Shown here one piece after another: positions 16,780 to 25,837 of a stretch of DNA of 64,000 nt. A program made the translations under genes and the position numbers. This DNA is from JAPUME01 sp027294185. GTDB taxonomy: Bacteria; Acidobacteriota; Terriglobia; UBA7540; JAPUME01. The stretch spans positions 1,736,001-1,800,000 of the forward strand of contig CAUVWZ020000002.1 in NCBI GenBank assembly GCA_963555835.3. Direction: 5' to 3'. Position 1 is the first letter of the stretch. The number at the start of each line of letters is the position of its first letter. The notes under the pieces were generated by a model. That model was not told the origin of the DNA. It worked only from the letters and a program-made list of their open reading frames with translations, and searched no databases.

Positions 16780-17331
16780 ATGCCCTGGATTCAAACCATT
16801 CCCGAGCAGGAAGCGACGGGCGAACTCAAGCGAGAGTATGAGGCCGCAGGTGGACGCGCCGGCAAGGTATACAACGTCCTCAAGATCATGAGCCTGAATC
16901 CCGCGACGCTTCACGCCTCGATGGAGTTTTACAAAACGCTCATGCACCGCCGCTCCCGGCTTCCACGCGCTGTAAGGGAGATGCTGGCCGTGGTGGTGTC
17001 CGCCGCGAACCAATGCCACTATTGAATCCTGGCGCACGCAGAGGATCTGCGTAGGGTAACCAAGGATGCGAAGCTGGGCGAACAGTTCCAGGCCGATTGG
17101 CGGAAGGCGAATCTGGACGAGAAAACGCGGAAGCTGCTCGAATACGCTGAAAAGGTGACGAAGGAGCCCGCGTCTTGTACGCGAGAGGATATCGAGAACC
17201 TCCGGGCCACGGGCTACTCAGATACCGAGATTCACGACGCCGTCCAGGTGATTGCCTACTTCAACTACATCAACCGGGTCGTGGACGCTCTGGGCTGCGA
17301 CTTCGAGCCGGATTGGCAGCAGAGCCGATAA
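16780..17331 (+). CDS. AhpD-like CMD-family peroxidase-related selenoprotein (UGA at codon 82)
   Basis: The frame from ATG 16780 (GAGG six bases upstream) is interrupted only by a TGA at 17023-17025 and then continues to TAA 17329-17331, giving 183 residues, the normal family length. Around it: LPRAVREMLAVVVSAANQCHY, UGA, ILAHAEDLRR. In carboxymuconolactone-decarboxylase/AhpD-like proteins this place is the second Cys of the redox CxxC, so the UGA gives CxxU. The downstream half (FQADWRKANLDEKTRKLLEYA, DAVQVIAYFNYINRVVDALG) is well conserved, so this is not a decayed gene. A hairpin with SECIS geometry follows the UGA. AhpD-like proteins are among known bacterial selenoprotein groups (from memory). 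The role is likely thiol or peroxide metabolism. Confidence 0.85.
17028..17055 (+). promoter_or_regulatory. Candidate bacterial SECIS hairpin
   Basis: Sixteen bases after the UGA a 6-bp perfect stem, ACGCAG (17036-17041) with CTGCGT (17047-17052), closes a five-base loop AGGAT. Three more outer pairs (CCT 17028-17030 with AGG 17053-17055) form if GGCGC is bulged. The UGA-to-loop spacing and the G residues in the apical loop fit bacterial SECIS elements bound by SelB. No selA, selB or selC is in the window. Confidence 0.65.
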
Positions 17332-17361
17332 TGCGTTGGAAACCGTAAGCGCAGCGAATCG

Positions 17362-18771
17362 ATGAGTGACAAGGTGCGGCGAAAATTCAAGGCCTGTCTC
17401 GAGGAGAAGAAATTCTTCAGCGCCGGAGACCGCGTCGGAGTCGCCGTCTCGGGCGGAGGGGATTCGGTGGGGCTGTTTCATCTGCTCGAACGAGTTGCCC
17501 TCCAAAGAGGGTTGCAACTTGCCCTGGTCCACCTCAACCATAAACTCCGTGGCGCTGATTCCGATGAAGATGAATCATTCGTAAAGGAACTGGCCCGCTC
17601 GCACGACCTCCCATTTTTCTGTCGGGGAATCGATGTCGCAGCCGAGGCGAGCCGCGAGGGCGCAAACCTGGAAGCCACGGCCCGGCGCCTGCGATATGAG
17701 TTTTTCCAGTCCCTGATAGAAGAAGGCCGTCTGGACAAAATCGCCACAGGACACACGGCGAACGATCAGGCGGAAACCGTCCTGCTCCGCCTGCTTCGCG
17801 GCAGCGGCACCGAAGGTCTGGGGGGAATTTACCCGACCCTGGAAGGGCGGATTGTGCGCCCTCTGCTGAACATCACCCGCCAGGAGCTGCTCGGATTCCT
17901 CGAAGAAAACCACCTTCCCTTCCGAATCGACCAGAGCAACTTCGACCGGCGTTTCCTGCGCAATCGCGTCCGGGCTGAGCTGCTGCCGAAACTCGAGCAG
18001 GAGTTCAACCCGCAAATCGTCACGTTGCTTTCGGAACTCGCCGAACGGTCTCGCGACGAGGAAGACTACCTGAGAGGGGAGGCCGAGCGCTGGCTGGAGC
18101 AGTGGGCCACGAGCACGGAAGGGAGACATTCCCTTCCCCTGGGCGCGCTGAGCCGACTGGTCCCCGCCCTCGAAAGAAGGGTTCTGCGGGCGGCAATCCG
18201 GGGCTTCGGCGGTAGGTCCGCTTCGCTGACGCATGACCAGATGGAAGCCCTGCGGAGGTTCGCCGCAACCGGCTCAGGGGGCGGGAAATTTCCCCTTCCT
18301 CGTAACCTTATAATTCGCAAAGAGTTCGGACATTTGGTCCTGACAAAACAAGAAACAGCGCCCAGAACCTACCGATATCCGGTCAAGGTTCCGGGCGAGC
18401 AGGAAATTCCCGGCCTGGGATTAGTTCTGCAATTCAAAATTGTTGATACGCGAACAATCCAAGGAAAGTATAATAGTGAGGAGTGGGAAAAGGGTGTCGA
18501 TTGGCAGAAGATTTGCACACCCTTAGTGTTGCGGAACTGGGAAGTGGGAGACCGCTTCCAACCTGTGGGGCGCCGGAAGCCGGTTAAGCTGAAAGAGTTG
18601 CTCTACCGGCACAAGGTTTCTGCTCCCCGCAAGAGACTCTGGCCGCTCTTGACCGCAGGTGAGCAGATCATCTGGGTTAAGAACCTTTCGGTGGAAAGCC
18701 ACGTGGCGGTGACGCCGGAAACGCGGCAAATTCTCGTGATTGAGGAAAGAAAGACAGGAGGGAGGAAGTAG
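17362..18771 (+). CDS. tilS: tRNA(Ile)-lysidine synthase
   Basis: This 469-residue protein has the PP-loop SGGGDSVGL (SGGxDS) near residues 30-40, the LVHLNHKLRG strand, ATGHTANDQAETVLLRLLRGSG, and a C-terminal domain with LRNWEVGDRFQPVG and VKLKELL. TilS adds lysine to C34 of tRNA-Ile(CAU) using ATP so that AUA is read correctly. It is essential in nearly all bacteria. It lies 30 bases after the selenoprotein gene and heads the common order tilS-hpt-ftsH. Confidence 0.95.
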   Translation: MSDKVRRKFKACLEEKKFFSAGDRVGVAVSGGGDSVGLFHLLERVALQRGLQLALVHLNHKLRGADSDEDESFVKELARSHDLPFFCRGIDVAAEASREGANLEATARRLRYEFFQSLIEEGRLDKIATGHTANDQAETVLLRLLRGSGTEGLGGIYPTLEGRIVRPLLNITRQELLGFLEENHLPFRIDQSNFDRRFLRNRVRAELLPKLEQEFNPQIVTLLSELAERSRDEEDYLRGEAERWLEQWATSTEGRHSLPLGALSRLVPALERRVLRAAIRGFGGRSASLTHDQMEALRRFAATGSGGGKFPLPRNLIIRKEFGHLVLTKQETAPRTYRYPVKVPGEQEIPGLGLVLQFKIVDTRTIQGKYNSEEWEKGVDWQKICTPLVLRNWEVGDRFQPVGRRKPVKLKELLYRHKVSAPRKRLWPLLTAGEQIIWVKNLSVESHVAVTPETRQILVIEERKTGGRK

Positions 18772-18815
18772 CCAAGGCAGGGCCCGAGGAAGTCGCTTCG
18801 CCCCACGCTGAACCG

Positions 18816-19334
18816 ATGCAGAACCAGAAACCGAAGCCCGTATTTACGGAAGAGAAGATTCAGCAGCGTGTGAAGGAAATCGGTAGGCAGATTTCCAAAG
18901 ACTACGAGCAAAAATCAATCCACGTCGTTGGAATTCTTGAGGATGCTTTCATCTTCATGGCCGACCTGGTTCGGGCGATTTCCTGCCCCGTGATCTGCCA
19001 TTTTCTTAAGACGGAAATTCGTGATGTCTCGGAAGGCAATCGTTCGATTCGGGAAGTGATTTTCACCCCAAGGATCGACGCCAAAGCAAAAGACATCCTG
19101 CTGGTTGAGGGGGTCCTGGATTCCGGCATCACGCTCGACTACCTGGTGCGGTATTTTGGAAGCCAGAACCCTTCTTCGCTACGTGCCGCGGTGCTGGCCG
19201 ACAAGAAGCACGAGCGGAAGGTGGAAGTACCCGCCGACTATGTGGCCTTTGAGGTAGGAAAAGGTTTTCTGGTCGGATATGGCCTGGGATACAAGGAGCA
19301 GCACAGGAATCTTCCCTACCTGGGCACGTTATGA
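18816..19334 (+). CDS. hpt: Hypoxanthine phosphoribosyltransferase
   Basis: The 172-residue protein has the PRPP-binding loop ILLVEGVLDSGITL, VVGILEDAFIFMADL at the N-terminal substrate loop, and VAFEVGKGFLVGYGLGYKEQHRNLPY, where purine is recognised. It makes IMP and GMP from hypoxanthine and guanine. The PRPP motif has Glu-Gly-Val-Leu in place of the usual Glu-Asp-Ile-Xaa, a slight deviation. The position between tilS and ftsH is the conserved one in many phyla. Confidence 0.92.
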   Translation: MQNQKPKPVFTEEKIQQRVKEIGRQISKDYEQKSIHVVGILEDAFIFMADLVRAISCPVICHFLKTEIRDVSEGNRSIREVIFTPRIDAKAKDILLVEGVLDSGITLDYLVRYFGSQNPSSLRAAVLADKKHERKVEVPADYVAFEVGKGFLVGYGLGYKEQHRNLPYLGTL

Positions 19335-19460
19335 TATCTCATGGCCCCCTCCGCAAATACGGAGCGATGAAAGAAGCCGCGGGCCGGCAAATCGGCATCT
19401 AATGAGTCAGGGGCCTTCGTGGCCGGTCCGGGTCGGTCGGTCCGGCAGAGAGGAAGTTCG

Positions 19461-21374
19461 GTGAATTCAGCAGTAAAGAACATCATCTTCTGGGTGGTCA
19501 TGATCGCCACCGCGCTTTTGCTTTGGGCGGTGGTAACATCCCGCCGCGGCGGGCGTGTAGACCAACCGAGCTTCACCCAGTTCATGGAGTCGGTGGAGGG
19601 CGGCAACGTCCTCGAGGTGACCCTGATCGGATCGAACATTCAAGGCACCTACAAGAAGGACAATACCCAGTTTCGCACGACCGTTCCAGCCAACTACCCC
19701 GACCTGGTGAAAGCGCTCCGCGAACAAGACGTCAACATTATGGTCAAGGATAGCTCGGGCAGCTCCTGGGTAACCTGGGTTGCCAACGGCCTTCCCATGA
19801 TTCTGCTTTTGGGCCTTTGGATTTTCTTCATGCGCCAGATGCAGAGCGGCGGAAACAAGGCCCTCTCCTTCGGCAAGAGCCGAGCACGGCTTCTCTCCAA
19901 TCAGCAGAAGAAAATCACCTTTAAGGATGTGGCCGGGGTCGACGAAGCCAAAGAAGAGTTGCAGGAAATCATCGAGTTTTTGCGCGAGCCGCAGAAATTC
20001 CAGAAGCTGGGCGGGCGCATTCCCAAGGGTGTGCTGCTCGTCGGGCCTCCCGGCACCGGCAAGACTCTGCTGGCGCGCGCCATCGCGGGCGAGGCCAGCG
20101 TTCCCTTCTTTTCCATCTCCGGCTCGGATTTTGTCGAGATGTTCGTAGGCGTAGGCGCATCCCGCGTGCGCGACCTTTTCGAACAGGGCAAAAAGAATGC
20201 TCCCTGCATCGTTTTCATCGACGAAATTGACGCCGTAGGGCGACACCGCGGCGCGGGCCTGGGCGGAGGCCACGACGAGCGCGAACAGACGCTCAATCAG
20301 TTGCTGGTGGAGATGGACGGATTCGAGTCGAATGACGGCGTCATTCTTATCTCGGCCACCAACCGCCCCGATGTACTCGACCCTGCGCTGCTTCGCCCGG
20401 GACGTTTCGACCGCCGCGTGGTGGTCCCCCGACCCGACGTGGGAGGCCGCGAGGGAATCCTCAAGGTTCATACCAAGAAGATTCCCCTTGCTGAAGATGT
20501 CGATATCTCAATCCTCGCGCGCGGCACGCCTGGTTTCTCCGGAGCCGACCTGGCCAACCTGGTCAATGAATCGGCCCTGCTGGCGGCCCGCTACAACCGG
20601 AAGCATGTCGCCATGGTGGATTTCGAGGAATCCAAAGACAAAGTGCTGATGGGAGCCGAGCGAAAATCGCTCATCCTGAGTGAAGAAGAGAAGCGGAACA
20701 CGGCCTTCCACGAAGCCGGTCACGCGCTTGTGGCGCAGTCGATGCCCCATTCCGACCCTCTCCACAAAGTCACTATTATTCCGCGCGGAATGGCTCTCGG
20801 GGTTACCGTGACCCTGCCCGTCGACGACAAGCACACTTACACCAAGGATTTTCTCGAAGACCAGCTCGCCATCATGATGGGGGGTCGGGTCGCGGAGGAG
20901 ATGTTCCTGAACCACATCACGACGGGCGCCGGAAACGACCTGGAACAGGCTACCGAACTCTCCCGTCGAATGGTCTGCGAATACGGCATGTCGGAATTGG
21001 GTCCGCTTTCGTACCGAAAGAATCAGGATCAAGTATTTCTGGGCCGCGACTGGGCCACGCACCGGGAATTCAGTGAAGACACGGCGATCAACATTGACAA
21101 GGAAATGAGGAGAATCGTTACGCGGGCTTACGGGCGCGCGCGCGAAGTGCTCGACTCACGCCGGGAAATACTGACCCGAATCGCCGAAACATTGCTCGAG
21201 CGCGAAGTGCTGAACGCCAAAGAGGTCAACCTTTTGATCGCGGGCAAAGAACTGCCGACCCTGGTTCCTAAAACGCCGCCCCCGCCGCCGACCGAAGTTG
21301 AGCCGGTCGCGGAAGTCCTGAAACCGGCGCCCGCAAAAACTCCCCGGCGGCGCGAACGGCCTCAGCCCGCCTAA
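19461..21374 (+). CDS. ftsH: ATP-dependent zinc metalloprotease FtsH
   Basis: The start is GTG 19461 (GAGGAAG upstream); the product is 637 residues. There are two membrane helices (about 5-25 and 104-123), an AAA+ domain with Walker A GPPGTGKT (195-202), FIDEIDAVG, the arginine region LLRPGRFDRRV, and the peptidase HEAGH (417-421). A proline-rich tail ends the protein. FtsH degrades misfolded membrane proteins and regulators such as LpxC in diderms. Cluster position tilS-hpt-ftsH-folP-glmM is classical. Confidence 0.97.
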   Translation: MNSAVKNIIFWVVMIATALLLWAVVTSRRGGRVDQPSFTQFMESVEGGNVLEVTLIGSNIQGTYKKDNTQFRTTVPANYPDLVKALREQDVNIMVKDSSGSSWVTWVANGLPMILLLGLWIFFMRQMQSGGNKALSFGKSRARLLSNQQKKITFKDVAGVDEAKEELQEIIEFLREPQKFQKLGGRIPKGVLLVGPPGTGKTLLARAIAGEASVPFFSISGSDFVEMFVGVGASRVRDLFEQGKKNAPCIVFIDEIDAVGRHRGAGLGGGHDEREQTLNQLLVEMDGFESNDGVILISATNRPDVLDPALLRPGRFDRRVVVPRPDVGGREGILKVHTKKIPLAEDVDISILARGTPGFSGADLANLVNESALLAARYNRKHVAMVDFEESKDKVLMGAERKSLILSEEEKRNTAFHEAGHALVAQSMPHSDPLHKVTIIPRGMALGVTVTLPVDDKHTYTKDFLEDQLAIMMGGRVAEEMFLNHITTGAGNDLEQATELSRRMVCEYGMSELGPLSYRKNQDQVFLGRDWATHREFSEDTAINIDKEMRRIVTRAYGRAREVLDSRREILTRIAETLLEREVLNAKEVNLLIAGKELPTLVPKTPPPPPTEVEPVAEVLKPAPAKTPRRRERPQPA

Positions 21375-21435
21375 AGGAATCTCCCCTATCGCTTCGACCC
21401 GCAGCCTTCCGGAGGGGAGGCTCGACTTCCCAAGA

Positions 21436-22386
21436 ATGAACCCGCCTTTCCGCGAACGGCTCACCCTGCGAAACAAGAGGCAATCCATCCGCCTGGGCCC
21501 GAGGACTCTCGTCATGGGTGTCCTGAACGTCACACCGGATTCCTTTTCCGATGGAGGCCGCTTTCTGGATTCCGCGAAGGCCATCCGAAGAGGATTGGAA
21601 TTGGTGCGGGAAGGCGCCGATTGGATCGACGTGGGCGGCGAGTCCACCCGTCCCGGTTCGCTTCCGGTCGATGCCGAAGAGGAACTTCGTCGCGTATTGC
21701 CCGTCATCCGCGGCCTGCGGCGCAAAACCGACGCCTGGATCTCCATCGACACCACCAAATCGCAGGTGGCTGAACAATCACTGCGCGCCGGAGCCAACCT
21801 GATCAACGACATTAGCGGATTGCGCTTTGATCGGGGAATGGCGCAGGTAGCCAGGAAATTCCGCTGCCCCCTGGTCCTGATGCATATTCGAGGAGCACCC
21901 AAGACCATGCAAAACCGGCCCTTCGCGCGGGACCTTTGGCGGTCGGTGCGGGGCGGATTGCAACGCTCAGTTCGGCGAGCCCTCGCGGCGGGCCTACGCC
22001 GCGATCAGTTAATTCTCGACCCCGGATTCGGCTTCGGGAAATCTCTTGCGCAGAACTTTGAGTTGCTGGCCGGATGGTATCGACTCAGAAACTTCCACTT
22101 GCCACTGCTGGCGGGTAGTTCGCGAAAATCGTTCCTCCACCGCACCGTCGCCCGAACCACGCCGACCCGGGGCCTCGCCGGCGTCCGCTGGCCGCTCTCG
22201 TCCGCTGGGATTGCGCCCGAGTTGATCATGGGAACCGCCGGGACCCTGGTGGCCGCCATTCTGGGCGGGGCTCACATCGTTCGAGTCCACGACGTAAAGG
22301 AAACTCTGCCCGCGCTGCGAATTGCCGACGCCATCCTGCGTTCTACGCAAACGGCACGAGATGGATCCGTCTGCCCGCCGGTTTGA
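21436..22386 (+). CDS. folP: Dihydropteroate synthase
   Basis: This 316-residue TIM-barrel protein has VMGVLNVTPDSFSDGG, the pABA/pterin loop DVGGESTRPGS, DAWISIDTTKS, INDISGL, LILDPGFGFGKS and LLAGSSRKSF. It joins pABA to dihydropterin pyrophosphate in folate synthesis and is the sulfonamide target. It lies directly between ftsH and glmM. The start is ATG 21436, though no strong ribosome site is evident. Confidence 0.95.
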   Translation: MNPPFRERLTLRNKRQSIRLGPRTLVMGVLNVTPDSFSDGGRFLDSAKAIRRGLELVREGADWIDVGGESTRPGSLPVDAEEELRRVLPVIRGLRRKTDAWISIDTTKSQVAEQSLRAGANLINDISGLRFDRGMAQVARKFRCPLVLMHIRGAPKTMQNRPFARDLWRSVRGGLQRSVRRALAAGLRRDQLILDPGFGFGKSLAQNFELLAGWYRLRNFHLPLLAGSSRKSFLHRTVARTTPTRGLAGVRWPLSSAGIAPELIMGTAGTLVAAILGGAHIVRVHDVKETLPALRIADAILRSTQTARDGSVCPPV

Positions 22387-22548
22387 TTTTTGAGGCAACA
22401 TGCCCTACCCTGAAGGGGAACTGAACTCTCTAACCTATTGTCAAGAGTATCGATTTCAGTCCTCGCTATTGGAAGTACGGAAAGCGTCCGCCACTTTCCG
22501 CAACACGCACCCGGCGTCCCTGAAACCCCGCGCCTTCAGAAAATTCTC

Positions 22549-23922
22549 ATGACCCAGCTTCCCCAACCCCGACTGTTCGGAACCGACGGCATGCGCGGCC
22601 GCGCTGATGAATTTCCGCTGGACCCGAAAACGCTCTTCCGTCTCGGCCGGGTCCTGGGTGGAATCCTGTCCGCGACCAGCGGCGACACGAGCAGCGGCGC
22701 CTCTCCGAAGGCCTTACTCGGCGGAGATACGCGCGAGTCGAGCCCACGGATCGCCACACAGCTCGCCGCCGGTCTTCAGGAAGCAGGCGTCCGGGTAACC
22801 TACGCCGGCGTAATCACCACCCCCGGAATCGCTCACCTGACCCGCCATGGAAATTTTCAGGCTGGAGTCATGGTCTCCGCCTCGCACAACCCGTACGCCG
22901 ACAACGGAGTGAAAATATTCTCCCCTCAAGGGATGAAGATCCCGGACTCCCTGGAAGAGGAAATCGAAGAAAAGTTGAGGAATCAGAAAGCCGGCCCTCC
23001 GAAAGCTTCGCCGTCCACCCTCGACCCCGAAACAGAACTTCTCGTGAGCTACGTGGACCATCTGGCCCAATTGATCCCTGCCGGAGTCGAGGTGAGCCGC
23101 CTTAGGCTGGTCGCAGACTGCGCGAATGGCGCGGCCTCGCGCCTGGCCCCGCTGGTCACAGAAAAGCTTGGCCTCGACTGCACCTTCCTCAACAACGATC
23201 CTGACGGAGAGAACATCAATCGGGACTGCGGCTCACTTCATCCCGAGGAGATGGCCCGAGTGGTCTCGGAGCAGGGAGCCGATCTCGGGGTCGCCTTCGA
23301 CGGCGACGCTGACCGCGCCATCTTCTCCACGGGCAAGGGCCGGATTACGCATGGAGACGGAATTCTGTGGGTGGCCGCACGGTTCCTGAAGAGCCAGGGT
23401 GGGCTGGCGGAAAATCGTGTCGTGGGGACCGTCATGACGAACTACGGGCTCGAGCTGGCGCTGGAGCGGGAAGGCATTCGCCTGGCCCGAACTCCGGTAG
23501 GTGACAAGTACGTGCTGGAAGAGATGCTTCGCTCAGGTGCGAATCTGGGTGGAGAACCCTCCGGGCACCTTATATTTTCAGACCTTTCGACGGCTGGTGA
23601 CGGGTTGGTCAGCCTGCTGATGACGTTGCGGATCATGGCCGAATCCGGACGGTCTCTGGAAGATCTGGTGGGGGAACTCAAGCTCCTGCCGCACGTAATT
23701 CAAAACATTCCGGTCAAGAGCCAGCCGCCCCTCGAGTCGGTCGAGCCGATTCAGCAAGCGCTGGCACGCTCGGAGGAGAGGCTTCAAGGGCGGGGCCGAA
23801 TCCTTGTGCGGTATTCGGGCACCGAGCCGCTGCTCCGCGTCATGGTGGAGGCCAACGACGAAGAAGTGGTCCGGGAGATCACCGATGATATAGTGCGAGT
23901 GATCCGGAAGCATCTTGCATGA
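22549..23922 (+). CDS. glmM: Phosphoglucosamine mutase
   Basis: The protein begins with QPRLFGTDGMRGRAD, the conserved N-terminal motif of GlmM, so ATG 22549 is preferred over the 37-codon longer frame. The active serine is in VMVSASHNPYADNGVKIF, metal ligands in AFDGDADRAIF, sugar binding in GGEPSGHLIF, and phosphate binding in RYSGTEPLLRVM. It converts glucosamine-6-phosphate to glucosamine-1-phosphate for peptidoglycan and LPS. No diadenylate cyclase gene precedes it, unlike in Firmicutes. Confidence 0.95.
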   Translation: MTQLPQPRLFGTDGMRGRADEFPLDPKTLFRLGRVLGGILSATSGDTSSGASPKALLGGDTRESSPRIATQLAAGLQEAGVRVTYAGVITTPGIAHLTRHGNFQAGVMVSASHNPYADNGVKIFSPQGMKIPDSLEEEIEEKLRNQKAGPPKASPSTLDPETELLVSYVDHLAQLIPAGVEVSRLRLVADCANGAASRLAPLVTEKLGLDCTFLNNDPDGENINRDCGSLHPEEMARVVSEQGADLGVAFDGDADRAIFSTGKGRITHGDGILWVAARFLKSQGGLAENRVVGTVMTNYGLELALEREGIRLARTPVGDKYVLEEMLRSGANLGGEPSGHLIFSDLSTAGDGLVSLLMTLRIMAESGRSLEDLVGELKLLPHVIQNIPVKSQPPLESVEPIQQALARSEERLQGRGRILVRYSGTEPLLRVMVEANDEEVVREITDDIVRVIRKHLA

Positions 23923-23925
23923 GGA

Positions 23926-24189
23926 TTGGAATTCACGCTGCCCCGCGGATTTCAGCCTATCGGCTCAGGCATGGACAACTCATCCGGTAATTTCAACATC
24001 TTAAAGCCTGGGAAGCCCGGAGACACACGCGAGCTTTCCGAAACCGCTCTTGAAAAATTGAACATTGCGGGTAAATACGACTCCTACTCCCAGGTCTATG
24101 AAATGGATGGCCTTCCGTGGGAGATCCAGAGCAAGCTTACGAAGCCGACGGGAGAAACTTTTTTCATTCTTGTGTGTTTAGGAGAATAA
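23926..24189 (+). CDS. Small hypothetical protein
   Basis: The frame starts at TTG 23926, four bases after the glmM stop, or at ATG 23971. It encodes 72-87 residues without signal peptide or membrane helix, with a conserved-looking end (QVYEMDGLPWEIQSKLTKP then TFFILVCLGE). The family is not recognised. Placement close behind glmM supports read-through expression. It is followed by a long imperfect hairpin. Confidence 0.5.
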   Translation: MEFTLPRGFQPIGSGMDNSSGNFNILKPGKPGDTRELSETALEKLNIAGKYDSYSQVYEMDGLPWEIQSKLTKPTGETFFILVCLGE

Positions 24190-24194
24190 GGCAA

Positions 24195-24244
24195 GGCAGG
24201 TCGGCGGCTTGACGTTACAGGTCCCCACCGGGCCGTCGCCTGCC
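24195..24244 (+). terminator. Long imperfect hairpin downstream of the glmM run
   Basis: Arms GGCAGG-CGG-CGGC (from 24195) and GCCG-CGCCTGCC (to 24244) can pair with small bulges around a ~24-base loop. There is no T-run. It could slow transcription after the housekeeping run or stabilise the mRNA. Confidence 0.3.
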
Positions 24245-24263
24245 CTGAGAAGGGAGGATTATT

Positions 24264-24926
24264 ATGGTGAGACTTTGCTGTCTGTTCCTTGGAATAGGGA
24301 TGAGCCTGGCTCCGCTCGCGGCCCCTGCCCAGCAGGACTACCGTTCGAATTCGACTAGAATTATCATTCCCGCCGAGACCAGCATCCCCGTTATTACGAA
24401 AAACCGGATCAGCACCCGAACCGCCTATGTGGGCCAGGGAGTCTATTGCGAAACGACCTTCCCCATTGCGGTGGACAACCAGATCGTAATTCCGATCGGC
24501 ACCTACGTGAGAGGTTCCGTCACCCAGGTCGTGCGCGCCGGTCGCATCAAGGGGAGAGCACGGCTCGGGATTCGTTTTGATTCTCTCATCTTCCCCAACG
24601 GGGAGACCTTCTCGCTGCGAAGCGCCCTTTCCGCGGCAGGAACACGCGGAAACGAGGGCTTCGATAAAGAAGAAGGTCGCGTCAAGGGAGAAGGAACCAA
24701 GGGGAAGGATGCTCAAGCCATTATCGTCAGCGGCGCTCAGGGAGCCCTCATCGGCGCCATCGTGGGCCGCGGGAAAGGGGCTGCCATCGGCGGCGGGGTA
24801 GGAGCAGGGGTAGGATTGGCAACTGCGCTTTTCCGGCGAGGCAAGGACGTGGTTCTTCCATCGGGAACGGACCTGGAATTTGTGCTCCTGCAGCCGGTAG
24901 AACTCTCTTCTTACTCCAGTCGTTAG
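24264..24926 (+). CDS. Secreted glycine-zipper protein
   Basis: The start is ATG 24264 with AGGGAGGA upstream. The 220-residue product has a signal peptide (MVRLCCLFLGIGMSLAPLAA). A beta-rich part follows with IIIPAETSIPVITKNRIST and VIPIGTYVRGSVTQVVRAG, similar to the barrel segment of TrbI/VirB10-type proteins. A glycine-zipper region (GAIVGRGKGAAIGGGVGAG, about 168-190) may insert in the outer membrane. The function is unknown; it is of a type common in acidobacterial genomes. Confidence 0.75.
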   Translation: MVRLCCLFLGIGMSLAPLAAPAQQDYRSNSTRIIIPAETSIPVITKNRISTRTAYVGQGVYCETTFPIAVDNQIVIPIGTYVRGSVTQVVRAGRIKGRARLGIRFDSLIFPNGETFSLRSALSAAGTRGNEGFDKEEGRVKGEGTKGKDAQAIIVSGAQGALIGAIVGRGKGAAIGGGVGAGVGLATALFRRGKDVVLPSGTDLEFVLLQPVELSSYSSR

Positions 24927-25014
24927 ATACGGCCGGCATGGAAAGGGGAAGATTTCCGGGAATTCCGTTTGAGGGAACCGACTCTCCCGAGCGGCCCTTA
25001 GCGCGCCCGGCCCC

Positions 25015-25287
25015 CTAGAGAAAGACAATGGATTGAAGGGACGTAATCTCGATCCGCTTTCGGCAGCGAGGATTCTTGCAGCCGACCAAATCATCCTGTC
25101 GCACCATGTAGGACTGGAGCTGCAAGAACTTCCTGCGGTCTTCATCTCTTAATGACTTCTCCAATTCCTTCCTCTTAGTGCGTACGATCCACCGTACCTG
25201 ATAAGTATCCGACTGCCCGCAGGACGGGCAGGTCAGGTTGGCCGGTTTGCTCGACTGAGATTCCTTAAAAAACTTTCTCTCATCCAT
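25015..25287 (-). CDS. Small zinc-ribbon protein
   Basis: ATG 25287 is preferred over the upstream TTG. The 90-residue protein carries CPSCGQ near residue 20 and CKNPRCRK near 75, a split zinc ribbon of two CxxC-like pairs (the second is C-x4-C) separated by a basic helix. The family is not identified. It may bind nucleic acid. It lies downstream of a strong terminator, so it needs its own promoter. Confidence 0.6.
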   Translation of the reverse strand: MDERKFFKESQSSKPANLTCPSCGQSDTYQVRWIVRTKRKELEKSLRDEDRRKFLQLQSYMVRQDDLVGCKNPRCRKRIEITSLQSIVFL

Positions 25288-25356
25288 CGGAAACCCCAAG
25301 GGGATAAATTCTACGAAAGCTCTGCAATTCCGAGCACCCAGTCTATCAAATTTGAC

Positions 25357-25388
25357 AAAAAAAAGGCACGCCCTATTCGGACGTGCCC
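25357..25388 (-). terminator. Intrinsic terminator of the secreted DUF5818-like gene
   Basis: On the minus strand a GGCACG/CGTGCC stem (25387-25382 and 25370-25365) with an 11-base loop is followed directly by eight T residues (25364-25357). It lies 37 bases behind the stop at 25425. Confidence 0.85.
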
Positions 25389-25424
25389 TTTTAGATTCTC
25401 ACAGATTCAGTTCGTCCTGCCCTG

Positions 25425-25754
25425 CTACATGCCAGAAATGCTTTCGATATGGATCTCATCCGAGCCCATCATGCTGGCCTTGACTTTGACCTCTTTCCCC
25501 ACGTGAGCTTCGGTTACGGCGTCCTGATTGTGAACTTTGAGCGCCTTCTTGCTGCTCGAATCGACAAAGACCCACTTCGCTCCGTTTTTCACACAGGTCA
25601 GAGCGCAACCCTTGTGCCCCGCATCCATCGACTTGGCCGCGTTGGCACCACAACCACTATCGGCAAACCAGCCCGTCATCGTGCTCTTTTCTGCCGCGAA
25701 GGCAACGAGCGAGCAGGCCAACACTAATACACTACATAGTAACGCTTTCTTCAT
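25425..25754 (-). CDS. Small secreted cysteine-containing protein (DUF5818-like)
   Basis: The start is ATG 25754 after AAGGAGAG. The 109-residue product has a signal peptide (MKKALLCSVLVLACSLVAFA) and then TGWFADSGCGANAA, CALTCVKNGAKWVFVD and a C-terminal HVGKEVKVKASMMGSDEIHI. The pattern Cys...CxxxC plus an OB-like C-terminal part is seen in many acidobacterial exported proteins of unknown role. A paralogue is encoded at 26697 on the other strand. Confidence 0.75.
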   Translation of the reverse strand: MKKALLCSVLVLACSLVAFAAEKSTMTGWFADSGCGANAAKSMDAGHKGCALTCVKNGAKWVFVDSSSKKALKVHNQDAVTEAHVGKEVKVKASMMGSDEIHIESISGM

Positions 25755-25837
25755 GACCACTCTCCTTATTTGATTTTCGAAAATTCCGCCGCCAGGCGGG
25801 AATGGCTATCGTCTGTCACCCAACCTTGAAATCGAAC

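Noticed and set aside
17023..17025. Reading the TGA in the CMD gene as a simple nonsense mutation
   Set aside because: The downstream half is conserved and in frame, the codon falls at a catalytic Cys, and a hairpin of SECIS geometry follows, so recoding is the better explanation.
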